Shown: one piece after another, positions 28,248-37,422 of the stretch
How positions within the stretch are numbered: position 1 is the first letter of the stretch
Layout: every line of letters starts with the position of its first letter
Source of the DNA: Verrucomicrobiota bacterium
Lineage (GTDB): Bacteria; Verrucomicrobiota; Verrucomicrobiia; Verrucomicrobiales; Verrucomicrobiaceae
NCBI GenBank assembly: GCA_017301975.1
Contig: JAFLEI010000005.1
Span: 62,001 to 126,000, forward strand
Length of the DNA stretch: 64,000 bases
Direction of reading: 5' to 3'
Notes under the pieces: model-generated
Told to the model about the DNA's origin: nothing
The model's input: the letters and a program-made list of their open reading frames with translations, nothing else
The model's database searches: none
Program-made: the position numbers and the translations under genes

Positions 28248-31211
28248 ATGACACGCCACGCCCTCCTTTTCTGCCTTGGACTGCCAGCCGCCGCATTCGC
28301 CGTCGATTTCAATCGCGACGTGCGTCCGGTGCTGGCGCAGCATTGTTTCAAATGCCACGGCATGGATGATCAGGGGCGCAAAGGCAAACTGCGGCTGGAT
28401 CTGCGGGATGCGGCGATTGGAAAAGGGAAGTCGGGGGAGTTGGCCGTTGTGCCGGGCAAGCCGGACGCGAGCGAAGTCATCAAGCGCGTTTTCTCGACGG
28501 ATGAGGATGAAGTCATGCCGCCGCCTCACACGAAATCCGTCCTGCCGGAGAGCGCGAAGAACATTCTGAAGCTGTGGGTTGCGGAAGGGGCGCCGTATGA
28601 AGCGCACTGGGCCTATGTGCCGCCCAAGCAGGCAGCGCTGCCGATCCCTGGCATGCATCCGATCGACGCCTTCATCCTGGACCGGCTGAAGAAGGAGGGT
28701 TTGCAGCCTTCGGCGGAGGCGGATCGCTTCACGCTGGTGCGGCGTGTTTATCTGGATCTCACGGGCCTGCCGCCGACACCTGCGGAGGCGGACGCTTTTG
28801 TGAATGACAAGGCACCTGATGCCTATGACAAGCTGGTGGACCACCTGCTGGCCTCCAAACAGTATGGGGAACGCTGGGCACGGCGCTGGCTGGACCTCGC
28901 CCGCTATGCGGACACAAACGGTTTTGAGAAAGACAGGCCGCGGCAGATCTGGCCGTATCGCGACTGGGTGGTGCGAGCACTGAACGCGGACATGCCTTTT
29001 GATCAGTTCAGCATCAAACAGCTCGCTGGGGACATGCTGCCAAAGGCGACGTCGGAGGATCTCATTGCCACGGGTTTTCATCGCAACACGATGCTGAATG
29101 AGGAAGGTGGCATTGATCCAAACGAGTACCGGTTTTACGCCATGGTGGACCGAGTCGGAGTCACGGGTACGACCTGGATGGGCCTGACGATGAACTGCTG
29201 CCAGTGCCACACACACAAGTACGATCCCATCCTTCACACGGACTATTACCGCACTCTGGCGCTGCTAAACAACGCCAACGAACCGACCTATTTCATTCCG
29301 ACACCTGAGGTGGAGGCGCAGCGCAAGGCGCAGGCGGCCAAGATTGCCAAACTTGAGGCTGAACTGCCCGCGAAGTTTCCCGGTGGCAACGCGGCGATGG
29401 AAAGCCGTTTTGCGGGATGGGTTGAAGGTGCATCGCACCGGGCTTCGAAGTGGGAAGTCATTCGCCCGACGAAGATGGCAACGGCCATGCCGCATCTGGA
29501 GCAGCAGGCGGATGGCTTCATCCTCGGCAGCGGCGATATTTCCAAGAGCGATGTCTATGATCTCAGCTTCAAGGCACCGATCAAGGGGGTGCGTGCGCTG
29601 CGCATCGAGGTGACTTCACATTCCAGCCTCCCAAATGACGGACCTGGGCTCACCAACTACGAAGGCCCGCTCGGCGGCTTTTTCATGAGTGAACTGCAGG
29701 CTGTGCAAAACGGTGAACGCGTCAAAATTGCCCGGGCCGAGGACACCAACGAGGATGAGGCTGACCGCATCAGTGATTCAGCCGCCGGCGCACCCAAGGC
29801 AAAAGCCAAAGCCGCAGCCAAGCCGAAGAAAAAGAACAATGCCTCGGCCACGCTGGATGGCGAGATGTCCAGTGGCTGGCAGGTGCTGGGCGGGTATGGC
29901 GTGCAGCATGCGGCGGTCTTTCACTTCGAGCAGCCCGTGGATCTCACCAACGGCCTGGATTTGAAAATGCTGTTTGAAAAGCACTTTGCCTGCCCGCTTG
30001 GTCACTTTCGTGTTTCCGTGACCACCAGCGATCATGCGGAAGCGACGGGATTGCCGGCGGAAGTCGAGGAGGCGCTGGCCACTGGAGACAAATCAAAACA
30101 GGACATGCTGCTGCAGAGCTTTCTTGAGACTGCGGACGAAATGAAGCAGGCTGCCGCGCCTTTGCTCGCCGCGCGCAGGAGTCCGCCGCGTGGACAGGCC
30201 ACACTGGTGATGGATGAACGTCCTGCGAGCAATCCGCGCATCACGCACCGCTATCATCGCGGTGAGTACCTGCAGCCAAAGGAGGAGGTGACGCCGGGTG
30301 TTCCTGCGTTCCTTCCTGCGCTGCCCAAGGATGCGCCCGCAAACCGGCTCACCTTTGCGAAGTGGCTGTTTGCCCCAGAGAATCCTCTCACGGCGCGCGT
30401 AACGGTCAACCGCCAGTGGCAGGCGTTTTTTGGACGCGGCATTGTGAAGTCGCTGGAGGACTTCGGGTATCAGAGCGATCCGCCTACACATCCCGAACTG
30501 CTGGACTGGCTGGCCGTGGAGTTTGTGAAGCAGGGCTGGTCGATGAAGAAACTGCACCGGCTGATTGTGACGAGCGCGACCTATAAACAGAGCAGCCGCA
30601 ACACCCCTGAGCATGTGCAAAAAGATCCTGAGAACATCCTGCTGGCACGCGGCGCTCGCTTCCGGCTGGATGCTGAAGTCATTCGTGATTCCGCGCTCAA
30701 AGCGGCAGGGGTGCTGTCACTGAAGATGGGCGGTCCGGGCGTCTATCCGCCGCAGCCTGCGAGTGTCACCTCTGAAGGCACGTATGGCAAAGTGGAGTGG
30801 AAGGTGAGCGAGGGGGAGGACCACTATCGCCGCAGCCTGTATACCTTTACCAAGCGCACGGCACCGTTTGCAATGGCCACCACCTTTGATGCTCCCACCG
30901 GTGAATCTTGCCTCGCCAAACGCGAAGTTTCGAACAGCCCGCTGCAGGCCCTCACGCTGCTCAACGACCAGATGTTTGTGGAAGCCGCGCAGGCCATGGC
31001 GAAACAGGTCATGGCGGAATCGCAGAGCGATGGTGATCGGCTGCAAAACATCTTCCGCCGAGTCGCCACGCGACCTGCAGCTCCAGACGAACTGGCGATG
31101 CTCAAAGCTTTCCTGCAAAAGCAGCGCGAGAGGAAGGTCGAGGGCGAGGCGCTCTGGTCCGACGTGAGCCGGGCGGCATTGAATCTTGACGAAGCCATTA
31201 CGCATCCATGA
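28248..31211 (+). CDS. DUF1549/DUF1553 (PSD1) secreted cytochrome-like protein
   Basis: A 987-residue planctomycete-type secreted protein. ATG 28248 starts a signal peptide (MTRHALLFCLGLPAAAFA); the longer frame from 28203 is rejected. Domains in order are PSCyt1 with haem motif CFKCH (residues 33-37), the DUF1549 region (DRLKKEGLQPSAEADRFTLVRR; RWLDLARYADTNGFEKD; NCCQCHTHKYDP), a carbohydrate-binding-like insert, and DUF1553 at the C-terminus (TARVTVNRQWQAFFGRGIV; SNSPLQALTLLND). A lysine/alanine-rich spacer at nt 29780-29840 separates parts of the insert. The stop codon overlaps the start of a DUF1501 gene, its usual partner. The pair is presumed to handle a polymer or redox reaction outside the cytoplasm, but no reaction is established. 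Confidence 0.92.
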   Translation: MTRHALLFCLGLPAAAFAVDFNRDVRPVLAQHCFKCHGMDDQGRKGKLRLDLRDAAIGKGKSGELAVVPGKPDASEVIKRVFSTDEDEVMPPPHTKSVLPESAKNILKLWVAEGAPYEAHWAYVPPKQAALPIPGMHPIDAFILDRLKKEGLQPSAEADRFTLVRRVYLDLTGLPPTPAEADAFVNDKAPDAYDKLVDHLLASKQYGERWARRWLDLARYADTNGFEKDRPRQIWPYRDWVVRALNADMPFDQFSIKQLAGDMLPKATSEDLIATGFHRNTMLNEEGGIDPNEYRFYAMVDRVGVTGTTWMGLTMNCCQCHTHKYDPILHTDYYRTLALLNNANEPTYFIPTPEVEAQRKAQAAKIAKLEAELPAKFPGGNAAMESRFAGWVEGASHRASKWEVIRPTKMATAMPHLEQQADGFILGSGDISKSDVYDLSFKAPIKGVRALRIEVTSHSSLPNDGPGLTNYEGPLGGFFMSELQAVQNGERVKIARAEDTNEDEADRISDSAAGAPKAKAKAAAKPKKKNNASATLDGEMSSGWQVLGGYGVQHAAVFHFEQPVDLTNGLDLKMLFEKHFACPLGHFRVSVTTSDHAEATGLPAEVEEALATGDKSKQDMLLQSFLETADEMKQAAAPLLAARRSPPRGQATLVMDERPASNPRITHRYHRGEYLQPKEEVTPGVPAFLPALPKDAPANRLTFAKWLFAPENPLTARVTVNRQWQAFFGRGIVKSLEDFGYQSDPPTHPELLDWLAVEFVKQGWSMKKLHRLIVTSATYKQSSRNTPEHVQKDPENILLARGARFRLDAEVIRDSALKAAGVLSLKMGGPGVYPPQPASVTSEGTYGKVEWKVSEGEDHYRRSLYTFTKRTAPFAMATTFDAPTGESCLAKREVSNSPLQALTLLNDQMFVEAAQAMAKQVMAESQSDGDRLQNIFRRVATRPAAPDELAMLKAFLQKQRERKVEGEALWSDVSRAALNLDEAITHP

Positions 31212-32620
31212 ACACTTCCAACATCACCCGCCGTCACTTCTTCCAGGACTGCGCCATCGGCACGGGCAAGATCGCCCTGGCTTCGCTGCTGGCGGAATCC
31301 GCCTATGGAGTGACACAGAGTCCGAATGTCACCGCTCCCACGCATTTTCCGCCGAAAGCCAAAGCGGTCATCCATATGTTCATGGCGGGTGCGCCGTCGC
31401 AGCTTGAGCTGTTCGACAACAAACCCATGCTGACGAAGTATGAGGGCAAGCCGCTGCCGCCTTCGATCATCGGCGGGCAGCGTTACGCCTTCATCCGGCC
31501 GGACGCCGCGGTGCTCGGGCCGCGCTACAAGTTTGCGAAGCATGGACAGTGTGGTGCGGAGCTTTCCGAGATGCTGCCACACCTTGCCTCGGTGGTGGAC
31601 GACATCGCCATCGTGAAATCCTGCCGCACGACGCAGTTCAACCACGCACCGGCGCAGATTTACATGAACACCGGCTTCTCCCAGCCGGGCAGGCCCAGCA
31701 TGGGCTCGTGGATCACGTATGGTCTGGGCGCCGAGACGCGCGATCTGCCCTCGTTTGTGGTGATGAGCACCGGCAGCGGCATCAGCGGTGGTGCGGCCTG
31801 CTGGAGCAGCGGCTTCCTGCCCAGCGTGTATTCCGGGACGCGCTTCCGCAACACCGGCGACCCCATCCTGAATGTGAGCACGCCACAGGGCATCGAAGCG
31901 GGTACGCAGCGTGACACGATTGAACTCATCAACGCGATGAACCAGCGCCGTCTCAAGCTGGATGGCGACAGCGAAACGGGCACGCGTATCGCGAACTACG
32001 AGATGGCCTACCGGCTTCAGAGCTCCGCGCCGGAACTGATGGATCTGACAAAAGAAGACGAGGCCACGCTGAAAATGTACGGCTGCGATCCGAAGGTGCC
32101 ATCTTTCGCCCGCGCCTGCCTGCTGGCACGGCGTATGGTCGAGCGCGGCGTGCGTTTCATCAACATCTACAACGAAGGCTGGGACGCCCACAGCGATGTG
32201 GCGGGCAATGTGAAAAAGAACTGCGGCATCACGGATCAGGCCAGTGCCGCGCTGATCAAGGACCTCAAGCAACGCGGCCTGCTCGACAGCACGCTGGTGG
32301 TCTGGGGCGGTGAATTCGGCCGCACACCGATGGTGGAAGCCAGCGTGTCATTGGGGCGCAGCCTTGGGCGCGATCATCACCCGCAGGCCTTTACGATGTG
32401 GATGGCCGGCGGAGGAATCAAAGGCGGCGTCACTGTGGGTGCGACGGATGAGATGGGCTTCAACATCATCGAGGACGAGACTCACGTAGCCGATTTGCAG
32501 GCGACGATCCTGCATTGTTTGGGAATCGACCACGAACGTCTCACCTTCAGCAAAGCGGGGCTCGATTTCAAACTGACGGGCGTGGAGCCTTGCCATGTGA
32601 TCAAACAGATTTTGGCATAG
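31208..32620 (+). CDS. DUF1501 sulfatase-fold protein with Tat signal
   Basis: A 470-residue DUF1501 protein, a family with an alkaline-phosphatase/sulfatase-like fold but without the usual sulfatase signature. The N-terminus has a twin-arginine signal (NITRRHFFQDCAIGTGKIALASLL). Conserved segments include HMFMAGAPSQLELFDNKP, the active-region-like VVWGGEFGRTP and the C-terminal DHHPQAFTMWMAGGGIKGG. It overlaps the DUF1549/DUF1553 gene by four bases (ATGA), so translation is coupled and the products likely act together. Export in a folded state fits a metal-bearing enzyme. The substrate is unknown. Confidence 0.92.
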   Translation: MNTSNITRRHFFQDCAIGTGKIALASLLAESAYGVTQSPNVTAPTHFPPKAKAVIHMFMAGAPSQLELFDNKPMLTKYEGKPLPPSIIGGQRYAFIRPDAAVLGPRYKFAKHGQCGAELSEMLPHLASVVDDIAIVKSCRTTQFNHAPAQIYMNTGFSQPGRPSMGSWITYGLGAETRDLPSFVVMSTGSGISGGAACWSSGFLPSVYSGTRFRNTGDPILNVSTPQGIEAGTQRDTIELINAMNQRRLKLDGDSETGTRIANYEMAYRLQSSAPELMDLTKEDEATLKMYGCDPKVPSFARACLLARRMVERGVRFINIYNEGWDAHSDVAGNVKKNCGITDQASAALIKDLKQRGLLDSTLVVWGGEFGRTPMVEASVSLGRSLGRDHHPQAFTMWMAGGGIKGGVTVGATDEMGFNIIEDETHVADLQATILHCLGIDHERLTFSKAGLDFKLTGVEPCHVIKQILA

Positions 32621-32626
32621 CCCTGG

Positions 32627-33253
32627 CTAAAGCCTGACTTGTCTGATCTCCGTTTCTCGCATGAACTCATATAGCACGTCATCACACAACTCCGCCGAGT
32701 CGATGCGATATGCTGGTGAGAAAGTCAGCCAAGCCATGGGCCACGGATAACCACCGCACACGGCCTCACCGCCGTCCCCAAGTTTCAAAGCTGAGTGGGT
32801 GAGTTCCGTCTTATAAGTGTCCCCATTGTAAACCAAGCCAGTGATGCTGGGCTTTAGATGACCTCTGAAAGACGTCTCCTTTCCATAAGGGATTCCGACA
32901 GGAAGCTCGTCTCCCCAAGGAAAAAGGCGGCAACCCATTGCTGTCTCCAATTCATCCTCTGTTGGCAACCGCGTGCCAAATTGTTCCAGCGCCTTGTCCA
33001 CGGCACCGCAATAGTCCTTGAAAGTCTCAGCAACGTTGAACAGTTGCGGTTGGAGTTCCATCAGGCTTTCCAGTTTGAGGCATGTTTCGGAGATCTCAAA
33101 AGCCGGTAGTTCAACAGTTCTCCGTTTGGAAAGCCGACGAGCAGCAAACTCTTCCCAAGAAACAAAGCTTTCTACGGACGACATCGCATCCTCAGCCAGC
33201 GCGTGGTGCCACCCTAATTCAAAAGTTCCTCCTAGAATTGATATGAAACTCAT
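32627..33253 (-). CDS. Divergent formylglycine-generating-enzyme-like (SUMF1-fold) protein
   Basis: A 208-residue protein with start ATG 33253 (the frame extends to 33301, but the product aligns from MSFISILGGTFELGW). The pattern of an opening GGTFELG, then RLPTEDELETAMG and FPWGDELP matches the FGE-sulfatase/SUMF1 fold (GGxFxMG, RLPTEAEWEYAARG, YPWGDE). The C-terminal family motif (GGSW, R) is replaced by GGYPWPMAWLTFSPAYR, and the catalytic cysteines of true formylglycine-generating enzymes are not evident. It is therefore probably a binding or structural member, not a sulfatase activator. Its base composition appears less GC-rich than its neighbours, suggesting recent acquisition. No signal peptide is obvious. 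It converges on the DUF1501 gene. Confidence 0.55.
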   Translation of the reverse strand: MSFISILGGTFELGWHHALAEDAMSSVESFVSWEEFAARRLSKRRTVELPAFEISETCLKLESLMELQPQLFNVAETFKDYCGAVDKALEQFGTRLPTEDELETAMGCRLFPWGDELPVGIPYGKETSFRGHLKPSITGLVYNGDTYKTELTHSALKLGDGGEAVCGGYPWPMAWLTFSPAYRIDSAELCDDVLYEFMRETEIRQVRL

Positions 33254-33323
33254 TCGGCATGAGTGGACGAAATAGGAACAAAGGCAATCTTGTGATCTCA
33301 CGACTTATCTGAACAATCATCTT

Positions 33324-33767
33324 ATGATCCCAGCCACCATCGTTCAGGGCCATCGCGTGGCCTCCGGGCTGAATGGGAATCCCAAGTTTCCCGGTGGCAC
33401 GCTTCGCATGCAACTGCCGTTCTTCGCGGCGCTGGGGCTGGACCCGAGCGAGTTTTATCCGGGCACGCTGAATGTGAGCATCAGCCCACGGAATTATCGT
33501 GTGGTGCGGGCGAGGCACACGTTTCGTGGGCTGAAGTGGCACCCTGAAGACCCGGCGGAGGATTTTTCGTTCTTTGATGTAATCGTTCATCGCGATGGAG
33601 TTGCACCGGTTCGTGGTTGGATTTATCACCCGCATCCGGACACGAAGCCCGTGCATTTTCAAAAGCCGGATGTCCTGGAACTGCTGCTGCCGTGGACGGA
33701 AGGGCTGGGCTATGGGACGAAAATCACACTGGAAGTCCCTGCGGAGCAGATGATCATCGAAGCATGA
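33324..33767 (+). CDS. DUF120 / CTP-dependent riboflavin kinase-like protein
   Basis: A 147-residue protein whose pattern matches the archaeal CTP-dependent riboflavin kinase (RibK, DUF120): an N-terminal glycine-bearing segment (VASGLNGNPKFPGGTL), the signature FYPGTLNVSI (archaeal PYxGTLNV), and a C-terminal strand pair VLELLLPW...GYGTKITLEV (archaeal IEIIAP...LKDGDxVxIxV). True RibK phosphorylates riboflavin to FMN. Bacteria normally use the unrelated RibF, so this is either a horizontally acquired kinase or a repurposed relative. It overlaps the downstream esterase by four bases (ATGA), indicating an operon. The match is by eye to remembered family motifs; without a search I would not claim the activity. 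Confidence 0.5.
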   Translation: MIPATIVQGHRVASGLNGNPKFPGGTLRMQLPFFAALGLDPSEFYPGTLNVSISPRNYRVVRARHTFRGLKWHPEDPAEDFSFFDVIVHRDGVAPVRGWIYHPHPDTKPVHFQKPDVLELLLPWTEGLGYGTKITLEVPAEQMIIEA

Positions 33768-34606
33768 AGAAGCTTGTCTGGTTCCTATTTTTACTCATTT
33801 CGGCGGCGCAGGCGGACACGCAGGCGGATATTGAATTCGCCAAGGTGGGCGAGACTTCGCTGAAGCTGGATCTGCACCGTCCCCCGGGAGAGAGTCCACC
33901 GCTGATCGTGTATGTGCATGGCGGCGGGTGGCGGGCGGGATCCAAGGAGGACGTGCCGATCGCCGACTTGTATGACAAGGGTTTCGCCATTGCGAGCGTG
34001 GACTACCGGTTGTCCACGCAGGCGGTGTTTCCTGCGCAGGTGCATGACATCAAGGCGGCGATTCGTTTTCTGCGGGCCAATGCGGGGTTGTTTCACATCA
34101 ATGCCAGCAAGATCGCCATCATTGGTTCATCGGCCGGTGGGCATCTGGCGGCGCTGGTAGGCGTGAGCAACGGGAACCCAGAGCTCGAAGGCAAAGTCGG
34201 GGAGCATCTGGATCAAAGCAGCGATGTGCAGGTCATCGTGAGCTATTATGGTGCTTCGAATCTTGAAACGATTCTTTCCCAGAGCACTCCGAAGGGGCGT
34301 GATTTCCGCATTCCTGCGCTGAAGCTGCTGCTCGGTGATACGCCGGACAAAAAGCAGGAACTGGCAAAGCTGGCGAGTCCGGTGACGCACCTCGACAAGC
34401 ATGATCCGCCGCTGCTGCTCATTCATGGCGATGCCGATCCGCAGATGCCGCCGCAGCAGTCGCAGGAATTGGCCCAAGCCTATGAGTCTCTGGGCCTGCC
34501 GGTGACTTTGATCCTGCTGCCCGGCAGCCTGCATGGGGGCGCGGAGTTTTATGATGAGGAGCGCACGGCCATCGTTGCCAAGTTCCTCGACAAGGTGCTG
34601 CGTTGA
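33764..34606 (+). CDS. Secreted alpha/beta-hydrolase (BD-FAE/esterase-like)
   Basis: A 280-residue exported hydrolase. The true start is ATG 33764, which gives a signal peptide (MKKLVWFLFLLISAAQA) and a four-base overlap with the preceding stop; the longer frame from 33617 is an artefact. The oxyanion-hole motif HGGGW, nucleophile elbow GSSAGG, acid in HGDADPQ and histidine in GSLHGG are all in the expected order for the hormone-sensitive-lipase/feruloyl-esterase-like group. It probably removes acyl or feruloyl esters from plant or algal polysaccharide in the periplasm. The next gene, pdxA, starts 17 bases later. Confidence 0.85.
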   Translation: MKKLVWFLFLLISAAQADTQADIEFAKVGETSLKLDLHRPPGESPPLIVYVHGGGWRAGSKEDVPIADLYDKGFAIASVDYRLSTQAVFPAQVHDIKAAIRFLRANAGLFHINASKIAIIGSSAGGHLAALVGVSNGNPELEGKVGEHLDQSSDVQVIVSYYGASNLETILSQSTPKGRDFRIPALKLLLGDTPDKKQELAKLASPVTHLDKHDPPLLLIHGDADPQMPPQQSQELAQAYESLGLPVTLILLPGSLHGGAEFYDEERTAIVAKFLDKVLR

Positions 34607-34623
34607 GCCAAGAGTGACGGCTC

Positions 34624-35619
34624 ATGCCGAAACCACTCATTGCCATCACCATGGGCGACCCTGCGGGGGTCGGTCCGGAAATCTGTCTGCAACTGCTCGC
34701 CAACACGGAGGTGTGTGCCCTGGCCACGCCGGTGGTTTTTGGTGATGCGCGGCTGCTCTCGCGTTGTGCGAGGCAGACCGGGCTGCCAGCTCCCAAACGC
34801 ATCATCAGCGAGATCGAATGGGCGGACAAATGCGGAAGCATTGACGAGCCGGCAGTGCTGGATCTTTTTGGCTTTGATGCAGGAGATTTCACGCCGGGGA
34901 CGGTGAGCGCCAAGACGGGTGCAGCGGGTTATCGCTACGTCGAGAAGAGCATCGAGGCCGCGCTGGCAAACCAAGTCGCTGCGGTGGCCACGGCACCGCT
35001 GAACAAGGAGGCTCTGCATGCCGCAGGCATCACTTATCCCGGCCACACGGAAATGTTTGCGGAAAAGATGAAGGCGGAGCGCTCCTGCATGACCTTCTTC
35101 TCCGAGGAAATGATCTGCAGTCTGGTGACCGTCCACATCGGCTATCAGGATGTGGTCCCTGCGCTGACGACCAAGCGCATCCTGGATGTCATCGAACTGA
35201 CCGCCGAAGCGGTGCAGCGGGTGCGCGGAAAGAAGCCGCGCATCGCGGTCTGCGGACTCAATCCTCATGCAGGCGAGCATGGCCTGTTTGGCCGTGGGGA
35301 AGAGGAATCCATCATCGTTCCCGCCATCGAAGCGGCACGCGCAAAAGGGCATGCCATTGAAGGCCCGCTGCCGCCTGACACGGCTTTCATCGCACCGAAA
35401 CGCCGTGCGGTGGATGCCTACATCTGCCTCTACCACGACCAGGCGCTCATCCCGCTGAAGGCGCTGGCCTTTGACACCGCTGTGAACACCACCCTGGGGC
35501 TGCCGGTGCCGCGTACGAGCGTGGACCACGGCACGGCATGCGACATCGCATGGCAAGGGAAAGCCAACGGGCGCAGCCTTGTGGAGGCTGTGCTGCTGGC
35601 GGCCAAAATGGCGAGTTGA
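34624..35619 (+). CDS. pdxA: 4-hydroxythreonine-4-phosphate dehydrogenase (PdxA)
   Basis: A 331-residue NAD-dependent dehydrogenase of pyridoxal phosphate synthesis. Motifs follow the family: GDPAGVGPEI at the N-terminus, APLNKEALHAAG and YPGHTEMFAE (metal-binding histidine), CGLNPHAGEHGLFG, and the C-terminal PRTSVDHGTACDIAWQGKA. The PdxA family includes paralogues (PdxA2) used in four-carbon sugar-acid catabolism; there is no DUF1537 kinase nearby, so the biosynthetic role is favoured. It probably ends the operon with the RibK-like protein and the esterase. The convergent ilvD-family gene ends six bases beyond the stop. Confidence 0.93.
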   Translation: MPKPLIAITMGDPAGVGPEICLQLLANTEVCALATPVVFGDARLLSRCARQTGLPAPKRIISEIEWADKCGSIDEPAVLDLFGFDAGDFTPGTVSAKTGAAGYRYVEKSIEAALANQVAAVATAPLNKEALHAAGITYPGHTEMFAEKMKAERSCMTFFSEEMICSLVTVHIGYQDVVPALTTKRILDVIELTAEAVQRVRGKKPRIAVCGLNPHAGEHGLFGRGEEESIIVPAIEAARAKGHAIEGPLPPDTAFIAPKRRAVDAYICLYHDQALIPLKALAFDTAVNTTLGLPVPRTSVDHGTACDIAWQGKANGRSLVEAVLLAAKMAS

Positions 35620-35625
35620 GGAGAT

Positions 35626-37302
35626 TTATTGGCGATCAGCCACCCAGCGAGGCACGCAGCCTTGGTGGGCCTGGGTGACCGTGGCGGCGAAGTCCGCGAG
35701 GTAGCCGAAGGGATGGCTGACGGGAAAGTTCACGCGTGGGCGGGCATCCAGGTCCGCATTGACGTGGATGGTGCCGGCGAGCAGGTCGAATTCGATTTCA
35801 TCGCCATCTTCCACCACGGAGATAGGGCCGCCAACCGCCGCTTCCGGGCTGCAATGCACGCCCACGGCCCCCCCGGAGACGCCGGAGACACGGGTGTCTG
35901 AAAGGAGGGCGACTTTGCCGTAAAGTTCCGGCACGGCGAGGGCGGCGCTGGCCACGTGCATTTCGGGCATGCCAAGGGCCACGGGACCGCAGCCGCGAAT
36001 GACCACAATGTGACCGGGCTGAATACGGCCCGCAGCAGCGGCATCGGAGACGCCTTTGGAATCCGTGAAGCAGATGGCTTTGCCACGGAAGCGGGGCTCG
36101 TCCAGGGAGGAGACTTTGAAGACGACACCCTCGGGAGCCAGATTGCCAAAGCAGATCTGGATGTCGGCGAATTCCTTGAACGGCGCCTCGATGGGCGCGA
36201 TGAGTTCATTGGGGAAGGGAACTTCGGCGGCATTGGCGAGATTTTCCGCCAGCGTCTGACCGGTGACGGTGATGCAGGAGCCATCCAGCAGTCCGGTTTT
36301 CATGAGGTGCTTCAGCAGCATGGTGGTGCCGCCAAGGCGATGCAGATCCACCATGGTGCCACGGCCACGAGGCGCAAAATTGCACAGAACAGGCGTGCGG
36401 CGGCCAATGGCCTGCACGTCACGGAGCGTGAAATCGACGCCTGCCTCACGTGCCACAGCGAGGATGTGCAGCACGCCATTCGTGGAGCCACCGATGGCGC
36501 AGATGGCGGTCATGGCGTTGGTGATGGAGGCCTTGGTGATGATGTCGCGTGGGCGCAGATTCATCTCCAGCAGACGGCGCACGGCCTTGCCCACGCGCAG
36601 GCACTCCTCACGTTTGCCGGCTTCGATGGCGGGCATGGAGGACGTGTCCGGCAGGCTGAGCCCCATGGCTTCCAGCGCGATGCCCCAGGTGTTGAAGGAA
36701 GCAGCGATGCCGCAACCGCCCGCGCCAGGGCAGGCGGTGCGGATGATCTGTTCGGACTCCTCGTAGCTCATCGTCCCCTGTTTTTCCTTCGCAGCGGCGT
36801 CGTAGACGTCGAGGATGGAGGTGGAGTGTCCCTTATGGCAGCCGGGCATGATGCTGCCGCCATTGACGATGAGGCCGGGGTAATTGGTGCGGGCCAGGGC
36901 CATGGCGAAGGCCGGGCCGTTTTTGTCGCAATGATGCAGGCCGATCAATGCATCGTAACAGTGGGAGGTGCAGATCATCTCCGCGCCGTTGGCCATGAGA
37001 TTGCGCGAGCACAGGGAGGCGGCACCACCGACATTTCCCTGCGTGATGTTGTCACTCACCGGCGAGACGCCGAAGGGGAAGCCGATGAGACCTGCCTCTT
37101 TGCAGCCCTGGGCGATGAGCTGGGCGAGCTCGTGCGCGTGGACGTTGCAGATGTTGCCGTCCAGCAGCGGCGTGCCGATGCCGATCTGCGCCTTGTCGAA
37201 ATCTGCGGGCTTAAAACCCAGGCCCCAGAAGAAGGCGTTGACGCCGCGCTGCCAGCCATGGGTGAGGTTGTTTGAGTTCCAGTTGAGCGGATGTTCAGTC
37301 AT
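35626..37302 (-). CDS. ilvD: IlvD/Edd-family dehydratase (dihydroxy-acid dehydratase)
   Basis: A 558-residue iron-sulfur dehydratase. Cluster-ligand regions are GTPLLDGNICN, CDKNGPAF and CPGAGGCG, each providing one expected cysteine, and a GPVALGMPEMH segment lies near the C-terminus. The length fits dihydroxy-acid dehydratase, the third step of valine/isoleucine synthesis. The motif CDKNGPAF differs from the usual CDKxxPG, and the family also contains sugar-acid dehydratases, so the exact substrate is less certain than the family. It has no operon partner: pdxA converges on it and a terminator for the next gene stands just upstream. No Shine-Dalgarno sequence is visible. Confidence 0.82.
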   Translation of the reverse strand: MTEHPLNWNSNNLTHGWQRGVNAFFWGLGFKPADFDKAQIGIGTPLLDGNICNVHAHELAQLIAQGCKEAGLIGFPFGVSPVSDNITQGNVGGAASLCSRNLMANGAEMICTSHCYDALIGLHHCDKNGPAFAMALARTNYPGLIVNGGSIMPGCHKGHSTSILDVYDAAAKEKQGTMSYEESEQIIRTACPGAGGCGIAASFNTWGIALEAMGLSLPDTSSMPAIEAGKREECLRVGKAVRRLLEMNLRPRDIITKASITNAMTAICAIGGSTNGVLHILAVAREAGVDFTLRDVQAIGRRTPVLCNFAPRGRGTMVDLHRLGGTTMLLKHLMKTGLLDGSCITVTGQTLAENLANAAEVPFPNELIAPIEAPFKEFADIQICFGNLAPEGVVFKVSSLDEPRFRGKAICFTDSKGVSDAAAAGRIQPGHIVVIRGCGPVALGMPEMHVASAALAVPELYGKVALLSDTRVSGVSGGAVGVHCSPEAAVGGPISVVEDGDEIEFDLLAGTIHVNADLDARPRVNFPVSHPFGYLADFAATVTQAHQGCVPRWVADRQ

Positions 37303-37338
37303 GCGGCGCGGAAGCTAGACGAGAAGACGTTCCGCGCC

Positions 37339-37380
37339 AAAACAAAAGCTCCCGACCAGTGAACGAACTGATCGGGAGCT
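37339..37380 (-). terminator. Terminator of the first outer-membrane barrel gene
   Basis: Read on the minus strand, GCTCCCGATCAG pairs with CTGGTCGGGAGC (one G-T mismatch) around an 8-base loop, followed by TTTTGTTTT. It is 43 bases after the stop of the barrel gene that ends at 37423. Confidence 0.88.
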
Positions 37381-37422
37381 TGACCTAATAATCAGAGATG
37401 TGAGGCGTGAAGCCCCGGCAGC

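Noticed and set aside
35956..37275. 439-residue plus-strand frame
   Set aside because: It is the antisense shadow of the IlvD-family gene.
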